DNA of 64,000 nucleotides, from NCBI GenBank assembly GCA_004555265.1, contig SFIQ01000017.1:13505-77504 (forward strand). The letters run 5' to 3'. This stretch comes from Ruminococcus sp. GTDB lineage: Bacteria; Bacillota; Clostridia; Oscillospirales; Acutalibacteraceae. Below the pieces are notes generated by a model. It had not been told where the DNA came from and did not search any database. It was given only the letters and a program-made list of their open reading frames with translations. Both the position numbers and the translations under genes were made by a program. The number at the start of each line of letters is the position of its first letter. The stretch's first letter is position 1. This document shows positions 1 through 7,605 of this stretch, one piece after another.

Positions 1-2
1 TT

Positions 3-413
3 TATGATTTGCTGGTGCAGGCGGCATCGACTGCGGTCGGCACGGCGAGCAGTACCGCAGATTTTCAAAAATACAATGACCGCGCGTATAAAGAATGGCT
101 CTCCAAAACCGCGCGCGGGATTTTCGGCGGCTACACGGTGGTCAAAGCGGTGTATGTCGGTGAAAATGCTTTGCTTGCGGCGGGCGTTGCCGATGTTTTG
201 GGGGACTATGTGTATATCCGCGATGTCGTGACCGATAAAGACTACCGCCAAATGGGGTACGGGACGGATTGTGTGCGCGGGCTTTGCGCCGATTTAAAAA
301 CCGATACAAACCGCATTTTTTTATTGTGCGGGGACTTAAAAACCGAACGGTTTTATCAAAAATCCGGCTTTGTGCGAAAGGGCTATATTCAACAGGGAAT
401 TGTAGAATTATGA
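3..413 (+). CDS. GNAT-family N-acetyltransferase, C-terminal part (5' end outside window)
   Basis: The frame is open from the left edge, so the start lies upstream. The visible 136 codons carry the second half of a GNAT fold: a beta-strand pair (YVYIRDVVTD), then an acetyl-CoA pyrophosphate-loop variant (YRQMGYGTDCVRGL), then a strand and the closing FYQKSGF motif typical of GNAT C-termini. The family transfers an acetyl group from acetyl-CoA to an amine; the substrate cannot be read from the sequence. Its TGA overlaps the ATG of the next gene (ATGA), so the two are probably translationally coupled. Confidence is good for the fold and low for any specific role. Confidence 0.8.
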   Translation, partial: YDLLVQAASTAVGTASSTADFQKYNDRAYKEWLSKTARGIFGGYTVVKAVYVGENALLAAGVADVLGDYVYIRDVVTDKDYRQMGYGTDCVRGLCADLKTDTNRIFLLCGDLKTERFYQKSGFVRKGYIQQGIVEL

Positions 414-1687
414 GCGAATTTTTTGAACTTTCCGAGACAATCAAAACCGCGTCGGCGGCGGCAATGGAAAACGCCGCACCGCAGTTTGCAAAAATTGACG
501 CGCTGACAGAGCACAATCAGCAAAAGGTGCTGTCGGCATTTATTCAAAACCGCGTGGACGAAACCGATTTCAACTCCACCACGGGCTACGGCTATAACGA
601 CAAGGGCAGAGAGAAATTAGACCGCTTAACGGCGGATATTTTCGGTGCCGAGGCGGCGTTTATCCGCGCAGGGGCACTCTCTTGCGGGACACATACGCTG
701 TCGGTTTGCCTGTACGGCGTTCTGCGTCCGGGCGATGTGCTTTTGAGCGTGACGGGCTTGCCGTATGACACCATTCATTCCACGATAGGGCTTGACGGCG
801 ACAAAAGCGCGGGTAAGGGCACGCTTCGCGATTTCGGCATCACCTATAAACAGGTGGATTTGACCGAACAGGACGAATTGGATTATGACAGAATAGAAGC
901 CGCCGCGGCAGAAAACGCTGTGCGAATGGTCTACATACAGCGCTCGCGCGGGTATTCCCTGCGGCATACGATTTCGGTTGCGGAAATCGAACGCGTGTGT
1001 TCGATTGTGCACCGTGTTAATCCGCGCGCGGTGGTGATGGTCGATAACTGCTACGGCGAATTTACCGAGAAACAAGAGCCGACCGAAGTGGGCGCGGACT
1101 TGATGGCAGGGTCGCTTATCAAAAATGCAGGCGGCGGGATTGCCGCGTCGGGCGGCTACATTGCAGGGCGTGCCGATTTGGTCGAACTTTGCGCCTGCCG
1201 TTTAAACACCCCCGGTTTGGGGTTGGAGGTCGGCGCCACCTTGGGGCAAAATCGCAGTTTGTTTATGGGGCTGTTCCATGCGCCGCATGTGGTGGGCGAG
1301 GCACTCAAAACCGCGGTATTCGCCGCGTCTCTGTTTACGGAACTCGGCTTCGCGGTGACGCCGAAGCCCGACGAAGACCGCCACGATATTATTCAGGCGA
1401 TTTGTTTGGAAACCCCCGAACGGCTGATTGCGTTTTGCCAAGGTCTGCAAAAGGGTGCGCCTGTGGATTCGTTTGTCACGCCCGAGCCGTGGGATATGCC
1501 CGGCTACGACAGCCAAGTCATTATGGCGGCGGGTGCGTTTACCTCCGGCTCGTCGATTGAACTGTCGGGCGATGCACCTTTGCGTGCGCCGTTCGCGGTT
1601 TGGATGCAAGGCGGCTTGAATTTCCACACCAGCAAGGTCGGCGTATTGCTCGCCGCCGAGGAACTTGCAAAACGCGGGTTACTGTAA
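410..1687 (+). CDS. ynbB: PLP-dependent lyase of the aluminium-resistance / methionine gamma-lyase-like family (YnbB type)
   Basis: A 425-residue fold-type I PLP enzyme. The start chosen is the ATG in the ATGA overlap with the upstream gene, giving MSEFFELSE; an earlier in-frame start at 269 would bury the protein in the GNAT gene. The Schiff-base lysine is probably K238 in SLIKNAGGG, and the family signature around NSTTGYGYNDKGREKLD is present. Family members are annotated as cystathionine beta-lyase-like proteins involved in aluminium resistance, but the physiological reaction is poorly established. In other Firmicutes the gene often lies near hfq and miaA; here it follows a GNAT. No operon partner is visible downstream, where repeats begin. 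Confidence 0.85.
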   Translation: MSEFFELSETIKTASAAAMENAAPQFAKIDALTEHNQQKVLSAFIQNRVDETDFNSTTGYGYNDKGREKLDRLTADIFGAEAAFIRAGALSCGTHTLSVCLYGVLRPGDVLLSVTGLPYDTIHSTIGLDGDKSAGKGTLRDFGITYKQVDLTEQDELDYDRIEAAAAENAVRMVYIQRSRGYSLRHTISVAEIERVCSIVHRVNPRAVVMVDNCYGEFTEKQEPTEVGADLMAGSLIKNAGGGIAASGGYIAGRADLVELCACRLNTPGLGLEVGATLGQNRSLFMGLFHAPHVVGEALKTAVFAASLFTELGFAVTPKPDEDRHDIIQAICLETPERLIAFCQGLQKGAPVDSFVTPEPWDMPGYDSQVIMAAGAFTSGSSIELSGDAPLRAPFAVWMQGGLNFHTSKVGVLLAAEELAKRGLL

Positions 1688-1689
1688 AA

Positions 1690-1964
1690 TATTTATATCG
1701 CATTGTCATCCTGCGCGACAGCGAAGGATCTCACACAGCACAACAAAAACAAGCGTCGGGCGGGGGCTTGCTCCCGCCGTGTAAGCTTGTCATTCCGAGC
1801 CGCAGGCGAAGAATTGTCTACCACGAAAAGTGAATTGGATAAAGCAATTTTGTAGGGGCGATTCACGAATCGCCCGAGCAATTCCGGTTTTCACACAAAT
1901 GAATGGTAACGCACAATCTCGTCGGGACGGGCTTCTGTGTCCGCCTATGCATGAGGAGAACTGT
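1690..1964. repeat. Intergenic short repeats (trinucleotide-spaced palindrome modules)
   Basis: This gene gap holds two kinds of repeat found elsewhere in the window. One contains GTCATCCTGCGCGACAGCGAAGGATC near 1707 and a GTCATTCCGAGCCGCAGGCGAAGAAT relative near 1789; both resemble the 'cattctgagccg..ggcgaagaatc' unit at 2519, 16240, 39219 and 56346. The other is the palindrome GGGGCGATTCACGAATCGCC near 1856. No promoter with good -35 and -10 boxes was recognised for the following GNAT gene. Confidence 0.7.
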
Positions 1965-2489
1965 ATGTATACCGTCCGTACATTGAAAATACGCGAACTG
2001 CCACTGCTTCTGCGCCTATTTGACTACAATAAACCCGTGCAGATGCTCGCCGAAAATACCCGCGGCATAAAAAACAGGAAAATAGATATTTTCGGATTGT
2101 TCCGTGACGGAAAGTTAATCGGTGAATTGCATGTTAAGTACGAAAGTGCAGACAGCAGGGAAGCTGCACGCGGTACGCGTGCCTATTTGTTTGCATTTCG
2201 AATAGAAAAAAATTTTAGAGACAAAGGTTTCGGAAGGCTTCTTTTAAACCGCGTCATCGAACAGCTTGCCGCCGCAGGCTATACGGAATTTACTGTCGGC
2301 GTAGAAACGGATAACGCAATCGCAAAGCATATTTATGAAATGTTCGGGTTTACGGAATGTATCGCGCAAAAAGAAGAAAGCTATCAGGGCGACACATATG
2401 TATATACCCTACTGTTAAAAAAGACACGCAGGGAACGACCGGAAATGTGTTCCGCAGAGTTTCAGCAGAATTTGGCGGGCGATTCGTGA
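1965..2489 (+). CDS. GNAT-family N-acetyltransferase
   Basis: A 174-residue protein starting at the ATG after a GAGGAGAA ribosome-binding site at 1952-1959; an upstream in-frame start at 1830 would read through repeat DNA and is rejected. The acetyl-CoA loop is visible as NFRDKGFGRLLLNRVI, preceded by the strand AYLFAFRIEK and followed by GVETDNAIAKHIYEMFGF, which is the standard GNAT order. The substrate is unknown. The last residues (GDS) and the TGA stop lie inside a copy of the GGGCGATTC/GAATCGCCC palindrome repeat, so the present C-terminus was probably created by repeat insertion. The ancestral stop is not visible. Confidence 0.8.
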   Translation: MYTVRTLKIRELPLLLRLFDYNKPVQMLAENTRGIKNRKIDIFGLFRDGKLIGELHVKYESADSREAARGTRAYLFAFRIEKNFRDKGFGRLLLNRVIEQLAAAGYTEFTVGVETDNAIAKHIYEMFGFTECIAQKEESYQGDTYVYTLLLKKTRRERPEMCSAEFQQNLAGDS

Positions 2490-2560
2490 ATCGCCCCTAC
2501 CGAGGTTCTTGCAAGCTTGTCATTCTGAGCCGCAGGCGTAGAATCTCACGCGGCACAAAA
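2476..2560. repeat. Repeat modules ending the GNAT gene
   Basis: The palindrome GGGCGATTCGTGAATCGCCC (2479-2498) is followed directly by a copy of the GTCATTCTGAGCCGCAGGCG unit (2519-2538). The first overlaps the 3' end of the upstream coding sequence. These are the same modules listed for the larger repeat islands. Confidence 0.75.
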
Positions 2561-2585
2561 GAATTGGGAATCATAGGAGGTCTTT

Positions 2586-4121
2586 ATGCAACTTTTACAT
2601 TTAAAAAGCGGCACCGACGTGCGTGGCACGGCGGTGAACCCCGAAAACCCCGAAAAAATCGACTTGACCGACGAAGCGGTTCGCCGCATTACGGGCGCAT
2701 TTGTGCGATTTTTAGAAGTGCAGACCGCAAAACAGGCGGGCGACATAAAACTGTCCGTCGGACACGATTCGCGTGTGTCGGCAGAGCGGATCAAAGCAGC
2801 CGTCTTAAAAGAACTGACCGCGTGCGGTGTGCAAATTCTCGATTGCGCGCTGTGCTCGACGCCGGCAATGTTTATGACCACGCAGACCGAAGGCTGTGAC
2901 GGCGCGGTGCAGATTACCGCGAGCCACCACCCGTGGGACAGAAACGGGTTGAAATTCTTTACCCGCGCGGGCGGGCTTTCGGGCAAAGAATTGGAACGCA
3001 TTTTAGAGGATGCCGAAACTGCGCCCCCGCACACGGGCGAAGAAATCCGAGCCGAAAAAATCGACTATCTTTCTAAATATTGCGAACAGTTAAAAGATTT
3101 GATACGCAAGGGCGTAAACAGCCCCGAAAATTTTGACAAACCGCTGACGGGGCTTAAAATCGTGGTCGACGCGGGCAACGGCGTCGGCGGATTTTACGCC
3201 GAAAAGGTGCTGTCTCCTTTGGGAGCGGATACGGCGGGCAGCCGCTATTTAGACCCCGACGGCACCTTCCCCAATCATGTGCCGAATCCCGAAAACGCGG
3301 CGGCAATGGCGAGTATCCGCGAGGCGACGCTCTCGTCCGGCGCAGACCTCGGCGTGATTTTTGACACCGATGTGGACCGCGGCGGCGCGGTGACGGCAGA
3401 CGGCGAGGAACTCAACCGCAACCGTTTGGTTGCCGTGGCGGCGGCGATTGCGCTCGAAGATACCCCCGGCGGCGCGGTGGTGACCGACTCCGTGACCTCT
3501 GCGGGGCTTACGAAATTCATCAACGCGCATTTAGGCGGCAAACACATTCGCTTTAAACGCGGCTATAAAAATGTGATTGATGAAGCGGTGCGCCGCTGTG
3601 CGTTGGGCGAGGAAACGCCCTTGGCGATTGAAACTTCGGGGCACGCGGCATTTCGTGAGAATTACTTTTTGGACGACGGCGCGTATCTCGTCACGCGCAT
3701 GATTATCAAACTTTGCCTTTTGAAACGCACGGGCGGCGATCTGGGCAGTTTGATACAGGATTTGGAAGAACCCGCCGAGGAAAAGGAAATCCGCTTAAAA
3801 ATCACCGCGCCCGATTTTAAAGCCTACGGCGGCGAAATGATTGCCCTTGTGAACGATGCCGCGAAAAAAGCGGACGGTGTGCGCATCGCCGACGACAGTT
3901 ATGAGGGCACGAAAATCATCTTCGACGCACCCGACATAAACGGCTTTTTCATCTTCCGTTTGAGTGTGCATGACCCGATTATCCCCGTCAATTTCGAGGC
4001 GGCGGTTTCGGGCGGCGTCTCGAAAATGGCAAAAGTGCTTTCCGCTTGGCTTGCAGAGACAAAAGGGTTAGACTTAACGCCATTTACACAATTTTCAGAC
4101 GAATTTAAAAAAGGATATTGA
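2586..4121 (+). CDS. Phosphohexomutase (phosphomannomutase/phosphoglucomutase family)
   Basis: A 511-residue member of the alpha-D-phosphohexomutase superfamily, which interconverts hexose 1- and 6-phosphates for nucleotide-sugar and glycan synthesis. Visible active-site elements in order are the phosphoserine loop TASHHPWDRNG with S113 as the expected phosphorylated serine, the Mg-binding loop FDTDVDRGG, and the sugar-recognition segment ETSGHAAFREN. The loops differ from the classical TASHNP and DGDADR but agree with a clostridial/actinobacterial subfamily that has SHxPxxRNGxKFF and DTDVDR. The start follows AGGAGG with 6-nt spacing. Whether glucose or mannose phosphate is preferred cannot be decided. 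The stop codon overlaps the -35 box of the acpP promoter. Confidence 0.85.
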   Translation: MQLLHLKSGTDVRGTAVNPENPEKIDLTDEAVRRITGAFVRFLEVQTAKQAGDIKLSVGHDSRVSAERIKAAVLKELTACGVQILDCALCSTPAMFMTTQTEGCDGAVQITASHHPWDRNGLKFFTRAGGLSGKELERILEDAETAPPHTGEEIRAEKIDYLSKYCEQLKDLIRKGVNSPENFDKPLTGLKIVVDAGNGVGGFYAEKVLSPLGADTAGSRYLDPDGTFPNHVPNPENAAAMASIREATLSSGADLGVIFDTDVDRGGAVTADGEELNRNRLVAVAAAIALEDTPGGAVVTDSVTSAGLTKFINAHLGGKHIRFKRGYKNVIDEAVRRCALGEETPLAIETSGHAAFRENYFLDDGAYLVTRMIIKLCLLKRTGGDLGSLIQDLEEPAEEKEIRLKITAPDFKAYGGEMIALVNDAAKKADGVRIADDSYEGTKIIFDAPDINGFFIFRLSVHDPIIPVNFEAAVSGGVSKMAKVLSAWLAETKGLDLTPFTQFSDEFKKGY

Positions 4122-4145
4122 CAAAGCGCAAGATTTCCATAAAAT
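4118..4145 (+). promoter_or_regulatory. Sigma-A-type promoter of acpP-proS
   Basis: TTGACA at 4118-4123 and TAAAAT at 4140-4145 are separated by 16 bp. The -35 box overlaps the TGA of the phosphohexomutase gene, and acpP begins 44 nt after the -10 box. Prediction from consensus only. Confidence 0.6.
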
Positions 4146-4189
4146 GAGTATATACAACTACAACGCGATCACACTTGGAGGTGTGCAGA

Positions 4190-4414
4190 ATGATTTTTGA
4201 GAAAGTCAGAAAAATTATTTGCGACCAATTTGATTTGGAAGAGGACGACGTCACGCCGGAAACCCTCTTGGAGGACGATTTGGAGGCGGACAGCCTCGAT
4301 TTGGTCGATTTGGTGATGTCGTTTGAGGACGAATTCCAAATTGAAGTGCCCGACGAAGATGTGGAAAACATTAAAACTGTCGGCGATATTGTAAAATACA
4401 TCGAGGAGCATTAA
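4190..4414 (+). CDS. acpP: Acyl carrier protein
   Basis: A 74-residue acidic protein that carries growing fatty acyl chains on a 4'-phosphopantetheine arm. The attachment serine is S35 in the EADSLDLVDL motif. The start is the ATG after TTGGAGGTG; an in-frame ATG at 4175 overlaps the ribosome-binding site and is rejected. In many Clostridia acpP sits between plsX and rnc, but here plsX and rnc are adjacent 43 kb away without it, and acpP is instead followed 35 nt later by proS. Another acpP copy outside the window is possible. Confidence 0.93.
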   Translation: MIFEKVRKIICDQFDLEEDDVTPETLLEDDLEADSLDLVDLVMSFEDEFQIEVPDEDVENIKTVGDIVKYIEEH

Positions 4415-4449
4415 GGCATTTTCGCCCTCGATTGAAAAGGACAGTAAAC

Positions 4450-5886
4450 ATGGCTGAACAAAAGAAAATGGTAGAAGAAATCACCTCAATGGAGGAGGAT
4501 TTCGCAAAATGGTATACCGATGTCTGCCGCAAAGCGGAACTGATTGCGTATACCAGCGTCAAAGGCTGTATGGTCATTCGCCCCTACGGCTATGCAATTT
4601 GGGAGAATATCCAAAAAGAACTCGACAAGCGCTTTAAGGCGCTGGGGCATGAAAATGTCTGTATGCCGATGTTTATCCCCGAAAGTTTGCTCAATAAAGA
4701 AAAAGACCATGTCGAGGGCTTTGCGCCCGAGGTGGCATGGGTGACGCATGGCGGCAACGAGAAGTTGGAGGAGCGCCTTTGCGTGCGACCGACTTCGGAA
4801 ACCCTGTTCTGTGAGCATTACAAGTCGATTGTGCAATCCTACCGCGACTTGCCGAAACTCTACAACCAATGGGTTTCGGTGGTGCGTTGGGAAAAAACCA
4901 CCCGCCCGTTTTTGCGCTCGCGCGAATTCCTGTGGCAGGAGGGGCATACCATTCACGCCACCGCCGAAGAGGCGCAGGCGGAAACCGTACAGATGCTGAA
5001 TGTCTATGCGGATTTTTGTGAAAATTACCTTGCCATGCCCGTGGTCAAAGGCGTAAAAACCGAAAAGGAACGCTTCGCCGGTGCGGAGGATACCTATACG
5101 ATTGAAGCGCTCATGCATGACGGCAAGGCGTTGCAAAGTGCAACTTCGCACTATTTCGGCGACGGCTTTGCTCGCGCATTTGAAATTCAGTATACCGATA
5201 AAGACAACAAACTCAAATTCCCTTTCCAAACCTCTTGGGGCTGTACCACACGGCTCATCGGCGCGGTGATTATGACGCACGGCGACAACAACGGGCTTGT
5301 TCTGCCGCCGAAAGTCGCGCCCACGCAGGTGGTCGTCATCCCGATTGCCGCGCACAAAGCGGGCGTTACGGAAAAGGCGCAGGAAGTGACAGAACGCATT
5401 GCGAAATTCTGCCGCGCGAAAATCGACGCAAGCGACAATTCGCCCGGCTGGAAGTTCGCCGAGTACGAAATGAAAGGCGTGCCGCTGCGTTTGGAGTTGG
5501 GGCCCAAAGACATCGAGAAAAATCAGTGTGTTTTGGTGCGCCGTGACAACCGCGAAAAGGTATTTGTTTCTTTGGACGATTTGGAGACCGAAATTCCGCG
5601 TTTGTTAGACGCCGTACAGCAGGGATTGTACGATGCCGCGCTTGCCCGCCGCGAAAAGATGACCTATACCGCCGCAACGCTTGACGAATTGAAAGATATT
5701 GCCGATCATAAACCCGGTTTTATCAAGGCAATGTGGTGCGGCAGTCGCGAATGTGAGGAAAAACTCAAAGAAGTCGCGGGCATTTCGTCGCGCTGCATTC
5801 CGTTCGAGCAGGAACAGATTGCCGATACCTGCGTTTGCTGCGGCAAGCCCGCAAAGCATATGCTCTATTGGGGCAAGGCGTATTAA
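4450..5886 (+). CDS. proS: Prolyl-tRNA synthetase, short archaeal/eukaryotic-type (ProS type 3)
   Basis: A 478-residue class II aminoacyl-tRNA synthetase that charges tRNA-Pro. The length, the absence of the roughly 180-residue editing insertion of E. coli-type ProRS, and the ending CVCCGKPAKHMLYWGKAY (zinc-like cysteines and terminal tyrosine) mark the archaeal/eukaryotic type. Class II motifs are visible in RPTSETLFCEHY, the RWEKTTRPFLRSREFLWQE region (motif 2) and the GCTTRLIGAVIMTHGD region (motif 3). The chosen ATG follows GAAAAGGA and gives MAEQKK; an in-frame ATG at 4432 is less likely. It shares the acpP promoter and is closed by a terminator at 5914. Confidence 0.95.
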   Translation: MAEQKKMVEEITSMEEDFAKWYTDVCRKAELIAYTSVKGCMVIRPYGYAIWENIQKELDKRFKALGHENVCMPMFIPESLLNKEKDHVEGFAPEVAWVTHGGNEKLEERLCVRPTSETLFCEHYKSIVQSYRDLPKLYNQWVSVVRWEKTTRPFLRSREFLWQEGHTIHATAEEAQAETVQMLNVYADFCENYLAMPVVKGVKTEKERFAGAEDTYTIEALMHDGKALQSATSHYFGDGFARAFEIQYTDKDNKLKFPFQTSWGCTTRLIGAVIMTHGDNNGLVLPPKVAPTQVVVIPIAAHKAGVTEKAQEVTERIAKFCRAKIDASDNSPGWKFAEYEMKGVPLRLELGPKDIEKNQCVLVRRDNREKVFVSLDDLETEIPRLLDAVQQGLYDAALARREKMTYTAATLDELKDIADHKPGFIKAMWCGSRECEEKLKEVAGISSRCIPFEQEQIADTCVCCGKPAKHMLYWGKAY

Positions 5887-5913
5887 GAAAGCCTTTCGAT
5901 TTTTGTATCTTAC

Positions 5914-5944
5914 AACAGGGTGGGATTTCCCCACCCTGTTTTTG
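5914..5944 (+). terminator. Rho-independent terminator of acpP-proS
   Basis: An inverted repeat ACAGGGTGGG / CCCACCCTGT with a 5-nt loop is followed immediately by a run of T residues at 5939-5943. Confidence 0.85.
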
Positions 5945-5989
5945 TGTGTAGTATGTAATAAATTGGGGGTTGTAGTGATAATTTTATGC

Positions 5990-6870
5990 GGTAGGGCGGG
6001 GTGATTCCCCTGATAGGGGAAATGTCTGCGAAGCAGACAAAAGGGTGCCCGAATTCGGAGAATTTTGCTCCCGCCGCCCCGTTGTAGGGGCGATTCACGA
6101 ATCGCCCGCCGATTTTGATATGATTTTGGGGAACGCATCTTCGGTTGTTCCCTACTCGTAGGGGCGAACTGTGTTCGCCCGCGTAATTTGATATAATTTT
6201 ACGGAACGGTCAAGACCGTTCCCTACACGCACGAAATAAAATTTTCAGGGTAGGGCGGGGGCTTGCTCCCGCCGCCCCGTTGTAGGGGCGGGTTTCCACG
6301 CCCGCCCGTGAATTTTGATGTGACTTGCCCCTCCGTCACGCGCTTTGCGCGCGCCACCCGCTGACGGCGGCGGTCTCCCTCTGTCGCTTCGCGACATCTC
6401 CCTCACACTGTGAGGGAGTCGACCCCAACGGTTGTAGGGGCGATTCACGAATCGCCCGCCGTTTCCGCCCCCTCCGAGAGGGGGCTGTCAAATGCGCAGC
6501 ATTTGACTGGGGGAGAGATTTTTTCATTTCTCTCCCTCCGTCTTTTGCCTACGGCAAAAGCCACCCGCTGACGGCGGCGGTCTCCCTCTGTCGCTTCGCG
6601 ACATCTCCCTCACACTGTGAGGGAGTCGACCCTCGTTAGAGGGAGGAATAACGGGGCGCCGAGTCGTCGCCCCCTACGCTCAAATTGCATTTTTATTTTT
6701 CAATCGGAACGGTCAAGACCGTTCCCTACACGCACGAAATGCATTTTACAGGGTAGGGCGGGGGCTTGCCCTCGCCGCGGAGTTTGAGGTGGATTAACGG
6801 CGGGAGCAAGCCCCCGCCCTACCTATTATAACAGACATTTTCCCGAACAGGGGAATCACCCCGCACTACA
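5990..6870. repeat. Repeat island 1 (mosaic of short palindromic modules)
   Basis: No gene is supported here. The island strings together modules found in other gaps: GTAGGGGCGATTCACGAATC (6084, 6433), GTAGGGGCGAACTGTGTTCG (6160), GGAACGGTCAAGACCGTTCC (6202, 6709), GTAGGGCGGGGGCTTGCTCC (6252, 6754), GTAGGGGCGGGTTTCCACGC (6283), a TCTGCGAAGCAGA stem (6023), and the long CAAATGCGCAGCATTTG unit (6489). A stretch of about 66 bp, 6358-6424, recurs almost exactly at 6567-6632. Each core is self-complementary and most begin with GTAGGG. Open frames crossing the island follow the repeats and are not genes. Confidence 0.85.
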
Positions 6871-7201
6871 ATTATTCATCATTCATTCTTCATTCTTCAT
6901 TTCTTCTCTGCCGCCCACAAATTGTCCTGGCGAAAACCGATTTCCACAACATGTTGGGGAAATCTCTGAAAATCGCAAAAACGGCAAAAAAACCGTTCTA
7001 AAAATCAACGAAATTGCGAAAAATGTTGAAAAATGCGGCGACGTTGTTCAAAAACCCGTCGAAAAGTTGGCGAAAACGAAAAGTTCACAATTTGTTCATA
7101 ATATTTCAACAAAACTGCCAATTTTCTTTCTGCAAAATGCCCAAAAACCACAAAAATATTTGGGCAATTCATAAAAAAGAGTGGAAAACATGAATAATTT
7201 A
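6871..7201. other. AT-rich intergenic stretch without recognised gene
   Basis: Simple ATTCATTCTTCATTC-type sequence near 6870-6905 is followed by AT-rich DNA up to the promoter at 7202. A small GGCAAAAAAACC-type stem lies near 6988. No coding frame with a ribosome-binding site, RNA gene or named element was seen. Confidence 0.6.
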
Positions 7202-7230
7202 TTGACTTTTTTTTCTGAAAATTCTATAAT
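7202..7230 (+). promoter_or_regulatory. Strong promoter of the 1754-residue dockerin protein
   Basis: TTGACT at 7202-7207 and a perfect TATAAT at 7225-7230 have 17-bp spacing. Transcription would begin near 7237, giving an untranslated leader of about 370 nt. Confidence 0.8.
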
Positions 7231-7236
7231 TTGAGT

Positions 7237-7605
7237 AACCATAGGAATGGTGTAATGGGGCGAAGTGCCTACTTTTTTAAGGGGGCAGTGTGTCTCCCTC
7301 GAAAAATGTGCGCTTCGGCAGCTCATTTTGATACACATCCTACGGTAATATTTGCTCGGGTGTGTATCATCTGTCTTCCGCCGGTTTTTGTTTTAAAAGC
7401 GGAAGCGGTGGAGGACGAACCGAGTAACCCGTAGCGCTTTAGCGGAACCCTTCCGACGCGGTGTTCACTCGCGCGGATTGGTCAGAGGCGGAAACTATGG
7501 CGCGCAAAACAAGTCGGCGAGTGTGCCCCGCGCCGACCGCGTAATACGGGGCACGGAATGCATTATACATATTGTAATGCAAAACTAAATAGGAGGAAAA
7601 CACTT
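7237..7605 (+). promoter_or_regulatory. Long structured 5' leader, family not recognised
   Basis: Four clear hairpins can be read: a 12-bp stem 7329-7340 with 7358-7369 (one G-U pair), a 7-bp stem 7375-7381 with 7399-7405, an 8-bp GTGCCCCG/CGGGGCAC stem 7523-7530 with 7547-7554, and a 7-bp TGCATTA/TAATGCA stem 7559-7565 with 7575-7581 just before the AGGAGG at 7591. No riboswitch signature I know (cobalamin, SAM, c-di-GMP, c-di-AMP, guanidine, T-box) matched by eye. No T-run follows the last stems, so a classical terminator switch is not evident. It may be a regulatory leader or a separate structured RNA. Confidence 0.5.

Noticed and set aside
269..409. Longer N-terminus for the aluminium-resistance family enzyme
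   Set aside because: It would overlap the GNAT gene by 145 bases; the ATGA overlap start at 410 gives the normal N-terminus.
6325..6639. Open frame of 104 codons in repeat island 1
   Set aside because: It follows tandem repeat modules and even repeats its own peptide; there is no ribosome-binding site.
7237..7605. Cobalamin, SAM, c-di-GMP, c-di-AMP or guanidine riboswitch in the leader
   Set aside because: None of the conserved core sequences of these classes could be found by eye; only generic stems are visible.
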